NCBI GenBank assembly: GCA_030428865.1
Contig: JAUIEK010000002.1
Span: 62,001 to 126,000, forward strand
Direction: 5' to 3'
Length of the DNA: 64,000 nt
Source: Bacteroidia bacterium
GTDB lineage: Bacteria; Bacteroidota; Bacteroidia; Flavobacteriales; Flavobacteriaceae
Shown: in pieces, positions 31,141 to 39,938 of the stretch
Layout: every line of letters begins with the position of its first letter
Numbering within the stretch: the first letter of the stretch is position 1
Position numbers and translations under genes: made by a program
The notes under the pieces: model-generated
What the model was told of the DNA's origin: nothing
The model's input: only the letters and a program-made list of their open reading frames with translations
The model's database searches: none

Positions 31141-32025
31141 TTAGCTATTTAAAGACATTACGTATTTTTTAGGAGTAATTCCAAATTTCTTTTTGAATGC
31201 AGTAATAAAATGGCTGGCTGTACTGTATCCTACTTTTAAACCTACTTCGTTTACGTTTAGCTGATTACTTTCTAGCAATCTTCTGGCGTGTTCCATTTTG
31301 TAATCAAATAAAAAACTATAAACCGTATCACCATAAATCTGTTTAAACCCTTCTTTCAATTTTTTAATATTCAAACCAATTTCATTGGCTAGTTCTTGTA
31401 AACTAGGAGGCTCTGCCATGTTAGCGATAACAATGTCTTTTGCTTTTCTGATTTTTTGAACATTTTGTTCATCAACTAAAAACGGACAATATTCGGCTAA
31501 ATTAGAATCATCTCCTTGAAAATGAAGACTTAATAGCTCGTATATTTTACCTTTTAAATATAAGTTTTTGATAGAGCTATTAATGCTGGAATTCACAATT
31601 TGTTGTAAAACGATTAATGTAGTTGGTTTAATTTCAATATCATCGTAATACTTTTTGTTTTTATTATTCTCACTTAAAAACGGAATATATGCCGCTTCGT
31701 TAGAAAATAGGGAATGAAATTTATTAATTGAAACCAGTAAAGAAACTAGAATAGATTGTGGTTGAATTTCCAGATTAATAGGTAATTTTATTTGCGGATT
31801 GTATAGAATAATTGAGTGTTGATCAATTACATCAAACGTATAGTTTCCTTGGTTAAATAAAAATGCAGCTTTTCCTTTAATGCTAAAATGTAGCTGTATA
31901 AATGTATTATGAACAGCTCGTTCAAACTTTTGTGTTTTAGTTGATTCGTTGCTAAAAATCAATAACTTAAAATCCTTGTCAAGATCATGCTCTTCAAAAG
32001 TACTTTTAGCGATATTTTTTATCAT
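31141..32025 (-). CDS. AraC family transcriptional regulator, divergent from hemA
   Basis: 294 aa; C-terminal HTH: SLQELANEIGLNIKKLKEGFKQIYGDTVYSFLFDYKMEHARRLLES...VGYSTASHFITAFKKKFGITPKKY. Confidence 0.93.
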   Translation of the reverse strand: MIKNIAKSTFEEHDLDKDFKLLIFSNESTKTQKFERAVHNTFIQLHFSIKGKAAFLFNQGNYTFDVIDQHSIILYNPQIKLPINLEIQPQSILVSLLVSINKFHSLFSNEAAYIPFLSENNKNKKYYDDIEIKPTTLIVLQQIVNSSINSSIKNLYLKGKIYELLSLHFQGDDSNLAEYCPFLVDEQNVQKIRKAKDIVIANMAEPPSLQELANEIGLNIKKLKEGFKQIYGDTVYSFLFDYKMEHARRLLESNQLNVNEVGLKVGYSTASHFITAFKKKFGITPKKYVMSLNS

Positions 32026-32044
32026 ACTACTTGTAGAGTTAGAA

Positions 32045-32066
32045 AACTATTCTATTTAGAATAGTT
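32045..32066. promoter_or_regulatory. Perfect palindrome in the AraC-hemA intergenic region, candidate operator
   Basis: AACTATTCTA-TT-TAGAATAGTT (10+2+10). Confidence 0.45.
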
Positions 32067-32233
32067 CTATATAATAATTTATTTAAATACTGAAAACACT
32101 ACAAAAGTAAGGTATTGTTTAGGTTTATCATTAAAAAACAAACTAAATTACTTTTTTCGATAAAAAAAGTACTTCTATCGATACTTTTCTGATATGAAAC
32201 TTTTTACTTTTGACCCGTTTTTTAGAAAGATCG

Positions 32234-33475
32234 TTGAGCGAGAATCAGTTACATACGTATTTTTACAATATTGGGGTTAGTTATAAAAAAGCTGATGCTC
32301 ATACACGCGGTAAATATAGTCTTACAAAAGAGAATCAACGTTTACTACTTCTAGAAGTTGCCAAAAAAGGTTGCGAAGGGTTGTTTGTTTTATCTACATG
32401 CAACCGAACAGAAATTACTGGTTTTGCAGAACATCCTTTTCAGTTAATCGAGCTACTGTGTAAATATTCTGAAGGGTCTGTAGAAGAATTTGCACAAATA
32501 TCAAACATTTATAAAGGGAAAGATGCAGTTAATCAGTTATTTAGAATAGGAACAGGTTTAGAAAGTCAAATTCTAGGAGATTATGAAATTGTAGGGCAGA
32601 TGAAGTTGGCGTTTAAGCAAGCAAAAAAGTTGGGTGTAACCAATGCTTACTTAGAACGTTTGATGAATTTGGTGCTACAGGCAAGTAAAAAAGTGAAAAA
32701 TCAAACCCAGTTGAGCTCGGGTACCACATCAGTTTCATATGCCGCCATTCAGTACATTATAGATGCTGGAAAAAATAAAAAACACAAAAATATTTTAGTA
32801 TTTGGTTTGGGTAAAATGGGTAAATATACTTGCAAAAACTTAAATCAATACATACCTAGTTCATCAGTTACTTTGATTAATAGAACAGCATCAAAAGCTA
32901 CTGAATTTGTACAAAATCATCCACTAATAAGGCAAGCAAAAATTGAAGATTTATCAAGCGAAATTGAACAAGCTGATGTGTTAATTGTATCAACAGGATC
33001 AGATAAACCTACAGTAACAAAAGAACATATTTCTAAAGAAAAAGAACTTTTAATCTTAGACTTATCTATGCCAGAAAATGTAGATACGCTATTAGAAAAA
33101 TACCCAAACATTACGTTAGTTAATATAGATAAATTATCTAGAGTAACTGATGAGACGCTGGCATTGCGAAAGAAGGAAATACCGCTAGCAGAGAAAGTTA
33201 TAGAAGCTCATAAAGAAGAGTTTAATGAGTGGCTTAATCATAGAAGATTAACTCCTGCAATTAATGCTTTAAAAGAATCATTAGAGGCAATTCAAAAAGA
33301 TGAGCTTAGTTATCACAGAAAAAAAATCAGCAATTTTAACGAAGAACAAGCTGCAATTATAACCAATCGGTTTATCCAAAAAATTACAACACAGTTTGTT
33401 AAGCATTTAAAAGATGGAGAAACCTCTGTAAGCGAAAGCATCGAGGTAATGACAAAAGTTTTCGGAAAAGTTTAA
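32234..33475 (+). CDS. hemA: Glutamyl-tRNA reductase
   Basis: FYNIGVSYKKADAHTRGKYSL; LSTCNRTEITG; GQMKLAFKQAKKLG. No ATG in frame; TTG at 32234 proposed rather than TTG 32210, which lies in a promoter-like TACTTTTG. Confidence 0.9.
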   Translation: MSENQLHTYFYNIGVSYKKADAHTRGKYSLTKENQRLLLLEVAKKGCEGLFVLSTCNRTEITGFAEHPFQLIELLCKYSEGSVEEFAQISNIYKGKDAVNQLFRIGTGLESQILGDYEIVGQMKLAFKQAKKLGVTNAYLERLMNLVLQASKKVKNQTQLSSGTTSVSYAAIQYIIDAGKNKKHKNILVFGLGKMGKYTCKNLNQYIPSSSVTLINRTASKATEFVQNHPLIRQAKIEDLSSEIEQADVLIVSTGSDKPTVTKEHISKEKELLILDLSMPENVDTLLEKYPNITLVNIDKLSRVTDETLALRKKEIPLAEKVIEAHKEEFNEWLNHRRLTPAINALKESLEAIQKDELSYHRKKISNFNEEQAAIITNRFIQKITTQFVKHLKDGETSVSESIEVMTKVFGKV

Positions 33476-33483
33476 ATTACTTC

Positions 33484-35067
33484 ATGCAAAAAATAATCAG
33501 GATAGGTACTCGAGACAGCCAATTAGCAATGTGGCAAGCCAGAAAAGTGCAACGTATGCTAGAAGAGTTAGAGTATAAAACGGAAATTGTACCTATAAAA
33601 TCTACAGGAGATATTGTTCTAGATAAACCAATATATGAGCTAGGTATTACAGGAGTTTTTACAAGAAACTTAGACATTGCTCTTTTAAATAATGAGATAG
33701 ATATTGCTGTGCATTCAATGAAAGATGTGCCTACAATTTTACCAGAAGGAATTACGCAAGCAGCAGTTTTAAAGAGAGCGAATTACAATGATATATTAGT
33801 TTTAAAAGATAACGAAGAGTTTTTTGCCCAAGAAGAAGCCATTATTGCTACAGGGAGTTTACGCAGAAAAGCACAATGGTTAGATAGATATCCTACACAT
33901 ACTGTTATTGATTTAAGAGGAAATGTAAATACTCGTCTACAAAAATTATCTGATAGTAATTGGAATGGAGCCATCTTTGCCGCTGCAGGATTAGAGAGGA
34001 TAGGGTTGAGGCCAAAAGGAGCAGTTAATTTATCGTGGATGATTCCTGCTCCAGCACAAGGAGCAATCATGGTTACTGCACTACAAGAAGACGAGTTTGT
34101 GAAAAAAGCTTGTTTAGAAATTAATGATAAAGACACAGAACTTTGCACAGCTATTGAGCGTGAATTTTTAAATCGGTTAGAAGGAGGTTGTACTGCTCCA
34201 ATAGGAGCTTTGGCAACAATAGATGAAAAAACTTCTGAGATTAATTTTAAAGGAGTCTTGCTTTCAAAAGATGGTAGAAAGAAAATTGTGGTTCAAAGAA
34301 AAGCGAAAATGGGTAAGCATAAGTTTTTGGCTAAAGATTGTGCGGATTATGTTATTGAAAAAGGAGGTAAGCAATTAATTATTGATGACCTTGAAATAGC
34401 AAAAAGAATACACGTTTTCTCAACTAAAAACCTCTCAGAGGCACAAGAAAAATTATTTCATGATGATATTGGTGTAGAGAGTTCTGATTTTATTAAAATA
34501 CGTTTTAATAGATTAAGCCCAACTATTGTTAAAAATCCAATAAAAAATGTAATCATTACAAGCAAAAATGGAGTAGAATCATTGCTAAATAGTTTTGCAA
34601 AAGATGAACTGCAATTTGAAAATATTTATTGTGTTGGTAGAAGAACAAAAAAACTAATAGAACAAAAAATTGGTTTAGTAAAGCATTCAGAAAAAAATGC
34701 TCAAAAACTAGCTGAATTTTTATCTAAAGAAATAAAAGGGCAAGAAGTTACCTATTTCTGTAGTGATTTACGATTAGATACGTTGCCTAAGGTTCTGTCA
34801 GAAAATGGAATTACAGTCAATGAAGTAGAAGCGTATAAAACTGTTTATAGTTCAGCTGATGTGGAAGACAAGGTTAGCGGAATATTGTTTTACAGCCCAT
34901 CCACAGTAGAGAGTTATATTCAAAAAAACTCAGCAGACAAAATAGCCTTTTGCATAGGAACATCTACGGCAAACGAAGCAAGAAAACATTTTAAAGAAGT
35001 AAAGATTGCACAAGTGCCTACAGTAGAAAGCGTAATAGAATTGGTAAATCTTCATTATGTACAATAG
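33484..35067 (+). CDS. hemCD: Fused hydroxymethylbilane synthase / uroporphyrinogen-III synthase
   Basis: 527 aa. N-terminal HemC ([30 protein letters not shown] dipyrromethane Cys). C-terminal HemD-like domain from about residue 350 ([17 protein letters not shown]...[13 protein letters not shown]...[12 protein letters not shown]...[13 protein letters not shown]). Confidence 0.92.
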   Translation: MQKIIRIGTRDSQLAMWQARKVQRMLEELEYKTEIVPIKSTGDIVLDKPIYELGITGVFTRNLDIALLNNEIDIAVHSMKDVPTILPEGITQAAVLKRANYNDILVLKDNEEFFAQEEAIIATGSLRRKAQWLDRYPTHTVIDLRGNVNTRLQKLSDSNWNGAIFAAAGLERIGLRPKGAVNLSWMIPAPAQGAIMVTALQEDEFVKKACLEINDKDTELCTAIEREFLNRLEGGCTAPIGALATIDEKTSEINFKGVLLSKDGRKKIVVQRKAKMGKHKFLAKDCADYVIEKGGKQLIIDDLEIAKRIHVFSTKNLSEAQEKLFHDDIGVESSDFIKIRFNRLSPTIVKNPIKNVIITSKNGVESLLNSFAKDELQFENIYCVGRRTKKLIEQKIGLVKHSEKNAQKLAEFLSKEIKGQEVTYFCSDLRLDTLPKVLSENGITVNEVEAYKTVYSSADVEDKVSGILFYSPSTVESYIQKNSADKIAFCIGTSTANEARKHFKEVKIAQVPTVESVIELVNLHYVQ

Positions 35068-36028
35068 AACAAGAAGACTTAGAACTTCCGAGGGAATTAG
35101 AAGACTTGTACGCGAAACAAAACTTTCTGTAGATGATTTTGTTTATCCCTTATTTATTGAAGAAGGAGAGGATATTGAAACTGAAATTGCTTCTATGCCA
35201 GGGATAAAAAGATATTCGTTAGATAGAATTTCAAAAGAGTTAGATGAAGTAGTTGATTTGAGTATTCCAGGAGTGTTATTGTTTGGAATCCCATCAAAAA
35301 AAGATGAGGAAGGTACTGAAACATGGAATGAAAACGGAATTATACAACAAGCAATTCGGTTTATTAAAAAACATTATCCAACTCTATATGTAATTACAGA
35401 TGTTTGTTTTTGTGAATATACTTCTCATGGTCATTGCGGAATTATTCACAACAATGATGTAGATAATGATGCAACATTAGCTAATATTACCAAGCAAGTT
35501 GTTTCTCATGCTCAAGCAGGAGTAGACATGGTAGCTCCTTCAGGAATGATGGATGGAACGATTCAGACAATTCGAGAAGTACTAGATAATCATGGTTTCG
35601 TCAATTTACCTATCATGGGGTATTCTGTAAAATATGCTTCAGCTTTTTATGGTCCTTTTAGAGACGCTGCAGATTCTGCTCCAACTTTTGGAGACAGAAG
35701 AACTTACCAAATGGATCCAGCAAATAGGAAAGAGGGATTGCGAGAAGCTACTTTTGATGATCAGGAAGGAGCCGATATTTTGATGGTAAAACCAGCTTTG
35801 TCATATTTAGATATAATTCGCGATTTAAGAAATAATTTTGAAAAACCGATTGCTTGTTATAATGTGAGTGGAGAATATGCTATGGTTAAAGCTGCAGCAG
35901 AAAAAGGTTGGATTGACGGAGAAAAAGTGATGATGGAAAGCTTGCTATCGATGAAGCGAGCAGGCGCAGATATCATCATAACCTATTTTGCTAAGGAAGC
36001 AGCAAAAATTTTATCAAAAGAACGATAA
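35057..36028 (+). CDS. hemB: Delta-aminolevulinic acid dehydratase
   Basis: 323 aa; [40 protein letters not shown]. Confidence 0.97.
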   Translation: MYNRTRRLRTSEGIRRLVRETKLSVDDFVYPLFIEEGEDIETEIASMPGIKRYSLDRISKELDEVVDLSIPGVLLFGIPSKKDEEGTETWNENGIIQQAIRFIKKHYPTLYVITDVCFCEYTSHGHCGIIHNNDVDNDATLANITKQVVSHAQAGVDMVAPSGMMDGTIQTIREVLDNHGFVNLPIMGYSVKYASAFYGPFRDAADSAPTFGDRRTYQMDPANRKEGLREATFDDQEGADILMVKPALSYLDIIRDLRNNFEKPIACYNVSGEYAMVKAAAEKGWIDGEKVMMESLLSMKRAGADIIITYFAKEAAKILSKER

Positions 36029-37323
36029 TGAAAGAGTTTCAAAAATCGCAAAAGCTATATAATAAAGGATTAGAAAACTTAGTAGGAGCTGTGAATTCGC
36101 CAGTTCGTGCCTTTGCTTCTGTAGGAGGAAATCCTCTGTTTATTAAAAAAGGGAAAGGCTCCAGAATTATAGATGTAGATGGTAACAAGTACGTAGATCT
36201 AGTTTTGTCATACGGACCAATGATTTTAGGTCATCGTCATAAGAAAGTTCAAAAATCTATAAACAAAGCATTGAAAAATGGATATTCATTTGGAGCATCT
36301 ACTGAAAATGAAATTAAACTAGCTAAAATAATTTGTGATACTTTTCCAGGAATGGATAAGGTTCGTTTTGTCAATTCGGGTACAGAAGCTGTTTTAAGTT
36401 CAATAAGATTAGCGAGAGCATACACAGGAAAGAGTAAAATCATTAAATTTTCAGGTTGTTACCATGGACATCAAGATTCATTACTGGTAGCAGCTGGTTC
36501 CGGTTTGGCAACATTGAGTTTGCCAGGAAGCAAAGGAGTGCCAGAAGATGCAGTAAAAAACACATTAATCGCTGAGTATAACGATTTAGAGAGTGTAAAG
36601 AAACATTTCGAAAATCATGATGATATCGCGGGAGTAATTATAGAGCCTGTAGCAGGAAATATGGGAGTTGTAATTCCTCAAAATAAGTTCTTGGAAGAGT
36701 TAAAAACATTTCTGCAATCTAAAGGAGCTTTACTAATTGCAGATGAGGTAATGACAGGTTTTCGATCCAAATTTGGTGGAGCACAAGAGCTGCTAGGGGT
36801 TGAAGCAGATATTACTTGCTTAGGGAAAGTAATTGGAGGAGGTTTTCCGGTAGGAGCTTATGGAGCTAGAAATGAAATTATGCAAATGGTCGCCCCATTA
36901 GGAGAAATGTATCAAGCAGGAACATTGAGTGGTAATCCAATTGCAATGGCTGGAGGAATTTCTACCTTAACTGAACTCAAAAAACAAGATCCTTATATAT
37001 TGTTTGATAGAGTTGGAGAAAGAATAGAGAATATATTATTAGATGCTGCTAAGAAACACAATGTAGATATTACAGTGAATAGATTTGGCTCTATGTTAAA
37101 CCCATTTTTCACGAAAGTAAAAGTCACGAATTTTAAAGAAGCACAAACTTCTGATACTAAAAAGTTTGCAGTTTTCTTTTGGGAAATGATTAAAAATGGT
37201 GTGTTTTTACCGCCTTCTCAATTTGAAGCTTGGTTCCTAAGTTCAGCGTTAACTGAAGAAGATATACGAGTAATAGAAAACGCAGTTGATAGAGCAATGG
37301 AGAAAGTTGCTGAAAGCAAATAG
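36028..37323 (+). CDS. hemL: Glutamate-1-semialdehyde 2,1-aminomutase
   Basis: 431 aa; GAVNSPVRAF; FVNSGTEAVLSSIRLARAYTG; CLGKVIGGGFPVGAYG. Confidence 0.97.
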   Translation: MKEFQKSQKLYNKGLENLVGAVNSPVRAFASVGGNPLFIKKGKGSRIIDVDGNKYVDLVLSYGPMILGHRHKKVQKSINKALKNGYSFGASTENEIKLAKIICDTFPGMDKVRFVNSGTEAVLSSIRLARAYTGKSKIIKFSGCYHGHQDSLLVAAGSGLATLSLPGSKGVPEDAVKNTLIAEYNDLESVKKHFENHDDIAGVIIEPVAGNMGVVIPQNKFLEELKTFLQSKGALLIADEVMTGFRSKFGGAQELLGVEADITCLGKVIGGGFPVGAYGARNEIMQMVAPLGEMYQAGTLSGNPIAMAGGISTLTELKKQDPYILFDRVGERIENILLDAAKKHNVDITVNRFGSMLNPFFTKVKVTNFKEAQTSDTKKFAVFFWEMIKNGVFLPPSQFEAWFLSSALTEEDIRVIENAVDRAMEKVAESK

Positions 37324-37346
37324 CTATTAGGTGTTAGCTATTTGCT
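37315..37346. repeat. 12-bp perfect inverted repeat at the hemL stop codon
   Basis: AGCAAATAGCTA (37315-37326) / TAGCTATTTGCT (37335-37346), 8-nt loop; includes hemL TAG at 37321-37323. Confidence 0.85.
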
Positions 37347-37351
37347 ATTAG
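37335..37351 (+). repeat. Left terminal inverted repeat of the four-helix-bundle cassette
   Basis: TAGCTATTTGCTATTAG; matches the reverse complement of 37742-37758 at 15/17 positions (11-bp exact core TTTGCTATTAG). Confidence 0.75.
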
Positions 37352-37371
37352 AAAAAGAAAAAAATATTGTT

Positions 37372-37731
37372 ATGAGAAAATTTAAAAACCTTGAAGTATG
37401 GAATCAAGGAGTTGAAATTGTAAAGGAAATCTACAAACTCTCAGAAATTTTACCAAAAGAAGAGAAGTTTGGTTTAAGGAGTCAAATTACTAGAGCTTCT
37501 GTATCAATTCCTTCTAATATTGCAGAAGGAGCGAGTAGAAATAGTGAAATTGAGTTTAAAAGATTTTTAGAAATAGCTTTAGGTTCTCTCTTTGAATTAG
37601 AAACTCAATTGATAATAATAAATGAATTAAGATTAGCTAATGAGTTTAATTTTGAGGATATTTTTCATTTAATTGAAAAACAAGCAAAAATGATTAATTC
37701 ATTGATCTCAAGATTAAAGAATAATAATTAA
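37372..37731 (+). CDS. Four helix bundle protein (23S rRNA intervening-sequence / S23 family)
   Basis: MRKFKNLEVWNQGVEIVKEIYKLSEILPKEEKFGLRSQITRASVSIPSNIAEGASRNSEIEFKRFLEIALGSLFELETQL, a hallmark of the family. Internal ATG chosen over TTG 37342. Confidence 0.93.
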   Translation: MRKFKNLEVWNQGVEIVKEIYKLSEILPKEEKFGLRSQITRASVSIPSNIAEGASRNSEIEFKRFLEIALGSLFELETQLIIINELRLANEFNFEDIFHLIEKQAKMINSLISRLKNNN

Positions 37732-37741
37732 GTGCAAAAAG

Positions 37742-37758
37742 CTAATAGCAAAAAGCCA
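37742..37758 (-). repeat. Right terminal inverted repeat of the four-helix-bundle cassette
   Basis: CTAATAGCAAAAAGCCA, ending 9 nt before the hemE ATG. Confidence 0.75.
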
Positions 37759-37767
37759 AGAGCAAAG

Positions 37768-38787
37768 ATGATAAAAAACGATTTATTTTTAAGAGCTTTA
37801 AAAGGAGAAACAGTAGATAGACCTCCTGTATGGATGATGCGTCAAGCAGGACGTTATTTGCCTGAATTCATGGAAATTCGTGAAAAGTATGACTTTTTTA
37901 CTCGTTGCAGAACACCTGAATTGGCCTCGGAAATAACAGTACAACCTATCCGCAGATTTGGCATGGATGCTGCTATTTTGTTTTCTGATATTCTAGTAAT
38001 TCCACAAGCAATGAATATTGAGGTGGAAATGAAGCCTAATTTTGGTCCGTATTTGCCCAATCCAGTACGCGATCAAAAAGGAGTTGATAATGTAGTTACT
38101 CCCGATGTTCATGAGGAATTAGGGTATGTAATGGATGCAATTAAAGCCACCAAAGAAAAATTGAATGATGAGGTTCCGTTAATTGGTTTTGCTGGTTCTC
38201 CTTGGACAATCCTTTGTTATGTAGTGCAAGGTCAAGGTTCCAAAAATTTTGATAAAGCCAAAGCTTTTTGTTTTACAAATCCTAAAGCTGCGCACGAATT
38301 ACTACAAAAAATTACAGATACAACTATTTCATATCTAAAAGCTAAAGTTAAAGCTGGTGTTAATGCTGTTCAAGTATTCGACTCTTGGGGAGGAATGTTA
38401 TCTCCAACGGATTATCAAGAATTTTCGTGGCAATATATCAATCAAATTATTGAAGCCTTAAAAGATGATGCTCCAGTTATTACCTTTGGAAAAGGATGTT
38501 GGTTTGCACTACAAGAAATGGCAAAATCGAATGCTTCTGCTCTAGGGATAGATTGGACTTGCTCTGCAAGAAATGCTCGTTATCTAACAGGAGGAGACAT
38601 TACATTGCAAGGAAATTTCGATCCGTCAAGATTATTATCTCCACCAAAAGAAATTAAAAAAATGGTACGACGAATGATTGACGAGTTTGGAAAAGATAAG
38701 TACATAGTCAACCTAGGTCATGGAATTTTACCCAATATTCCTATAGAAAATGCCAAAGCTTTTATTGATGCAGTAAAAGAATATTAA
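37768..38787 (+). CDS. hemE: Uroporphyrinogen decarboxylase
   Basis: [40 protein letters not shown] at 37768 ([14 protein letters not shown]) preferred over GTG 37732, which would lie in the repeat. Confidence 0.96.
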   Translation: MIKNDLFLRALKGETVDRPPVWMMRQAGRYLPEFMEIREKYDFFTRCRTPELASEITVQPIRRFGMDAAILFSDILVIPQAMNIEVEMKPNFGPYLPNPVRDQKGVDNVVTPDVHEELGYVMDAIKATKEKLNDEVPLIGFAGSPWTILCYVVQGQGSKNFDKAKAFCFTNPKAAHELLQKITDTTISYLKAKVKAGVNAVQVFDSWGGMLSPTDYQEFSWQYINQIIEALKDDAPVITFGKGCWFALQEMAKSNASALGIDWTCSARNARYLTGGDITLQGNFDPSRLLSPPKEIKKMVRRMIDEFGKDKYIVNLGHGILPNIPIENAKAFIDAVKEY

Positions 38788-38855
38788 ACTTTAGTTTACT
38801 GTTACGCAACCTTTTGGTAAAAACACCATCTAGTAAAAAACTTTAAATAATTTAC

Positions 38856-39884
38856 GTGATGAAAAACTATTTAATTTTGCTAGGATTGGTGTGCCTAGCA
38901 GTGAGCTGCAGTAAAAAATATATTATTCCAGAACCACCAGTTCCAACTTTAGTAGAAGAATGGTCTCTTATAACCCTGCCAGATAGAGTTTACGGCATAG
39001 AAGATATTGATTTTTCAGATGAAAACTTTGGTGTTGCTACTGGAGCTAATGGGACTTTTATTAAAACGGTAGATGGAGGAAGTACTTGGGAAAGAAAGGA
39101 AGTTATATCTGGTTCAAGATTAGCATTTAGGACGTGTGCAATATTAAATGAAAATGAATTTTTTGTCAGTAGAAGCTTAGTGTATAAAACAGAAGATGGA
39201 GGAGATATATTTTCTGAGTATACCGAAAGGGAATCAGCTAATACTTTTTCTTTTGAATTTGTAAACACTACAACAGGTTTTTTATCAAGATCTGGAAGAA
39301 TTTATAAGACAGAAGATGCTGGTAGTTCTTGGAATATGTTGTTTAGTACAGTATCAGACATATATAATGTTTATCCCACAAAACTAAAATTTGCTTCTGA
39401 AAGAGTAGGCTTTTTTTATGGAGGAAGCTCAAGGGAAGGAAGTTCTCAAGGAAGATTATATATAACTACAGATGGTGGAGAGAATTGGATAAAAAAGGAA
39501 GAAGAGGACTCAGAAATTAAAGCAATGTCTTTTGTAAATGAGCAAGTGGGGTATTATGCGAATTTCAACAATCAAATAGTAAAAACAGAAGATGGAGGAA
39601 CAACATGGACGGTGGTAGGGAGTGTACCATTGTATTTTACAGATATACTTTTTGAAGATGCTGACACAGGGTATGGCATCAATGAATTAGGTCAAATATT
39701 TAAAACAGAAAATGGAGGGGTAACATGGAGAGTTATTTTTGAATCTCAAGATGTAACAGGTCTTTATAAATTAGCAAAAACTCCAAATAATGTTATATTT
39801 GCCGCAGGTCATAATGATGTTTATGATAGCACTAATTATAGAGGAGGCGTTGTGCTTAGAAGAGAGTTTGTAGAAGAAAGGTAA
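38856..39884 (+). CDS. YCF48/BNR-like beta-propeller lipoprotein
   Basis: 342 aa; lipobox LAVSCSK; repeated TVDGGSTWERK / TTDGGENWIKK / TEDGGTTWTVV motifs. Confidence 0.85.
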   Translation: MMKNYLILLGLVCLAVSCSKKYIIPEPPVPTLVEEWSLITLPDRVYGIEDIDFSDENFGVATGANGTFIKTVDGGSTWERKEVISGSRLAFRTCAILNENEFFVSRSLVYKTEDGGDIFSEYTERESANTFSFEFVNTTTGFLSRSGRIYKTEDAGSSWNMLFSTVSDIYNVYPTKLKFASERVGFFYGGSSREGSSQGRLYITTDGGENWIKKEEEDSEIKAMSFVNEQVGYYANFNNQIVKTEDGGTTWTVVGSVPLYFTDILFEDADTGYGINELGQIFKTENGGVTWRVIFESQDVTGLYKLAKTPNNVIFAAGHNDVYDSTNYRGGVVLRREFVEER

Positions 39885-39938
39885 GAATCTGAAAAATCAT
39901 AATTTGTTTGTGATATATGATTCGTTTTTAATGAACTA

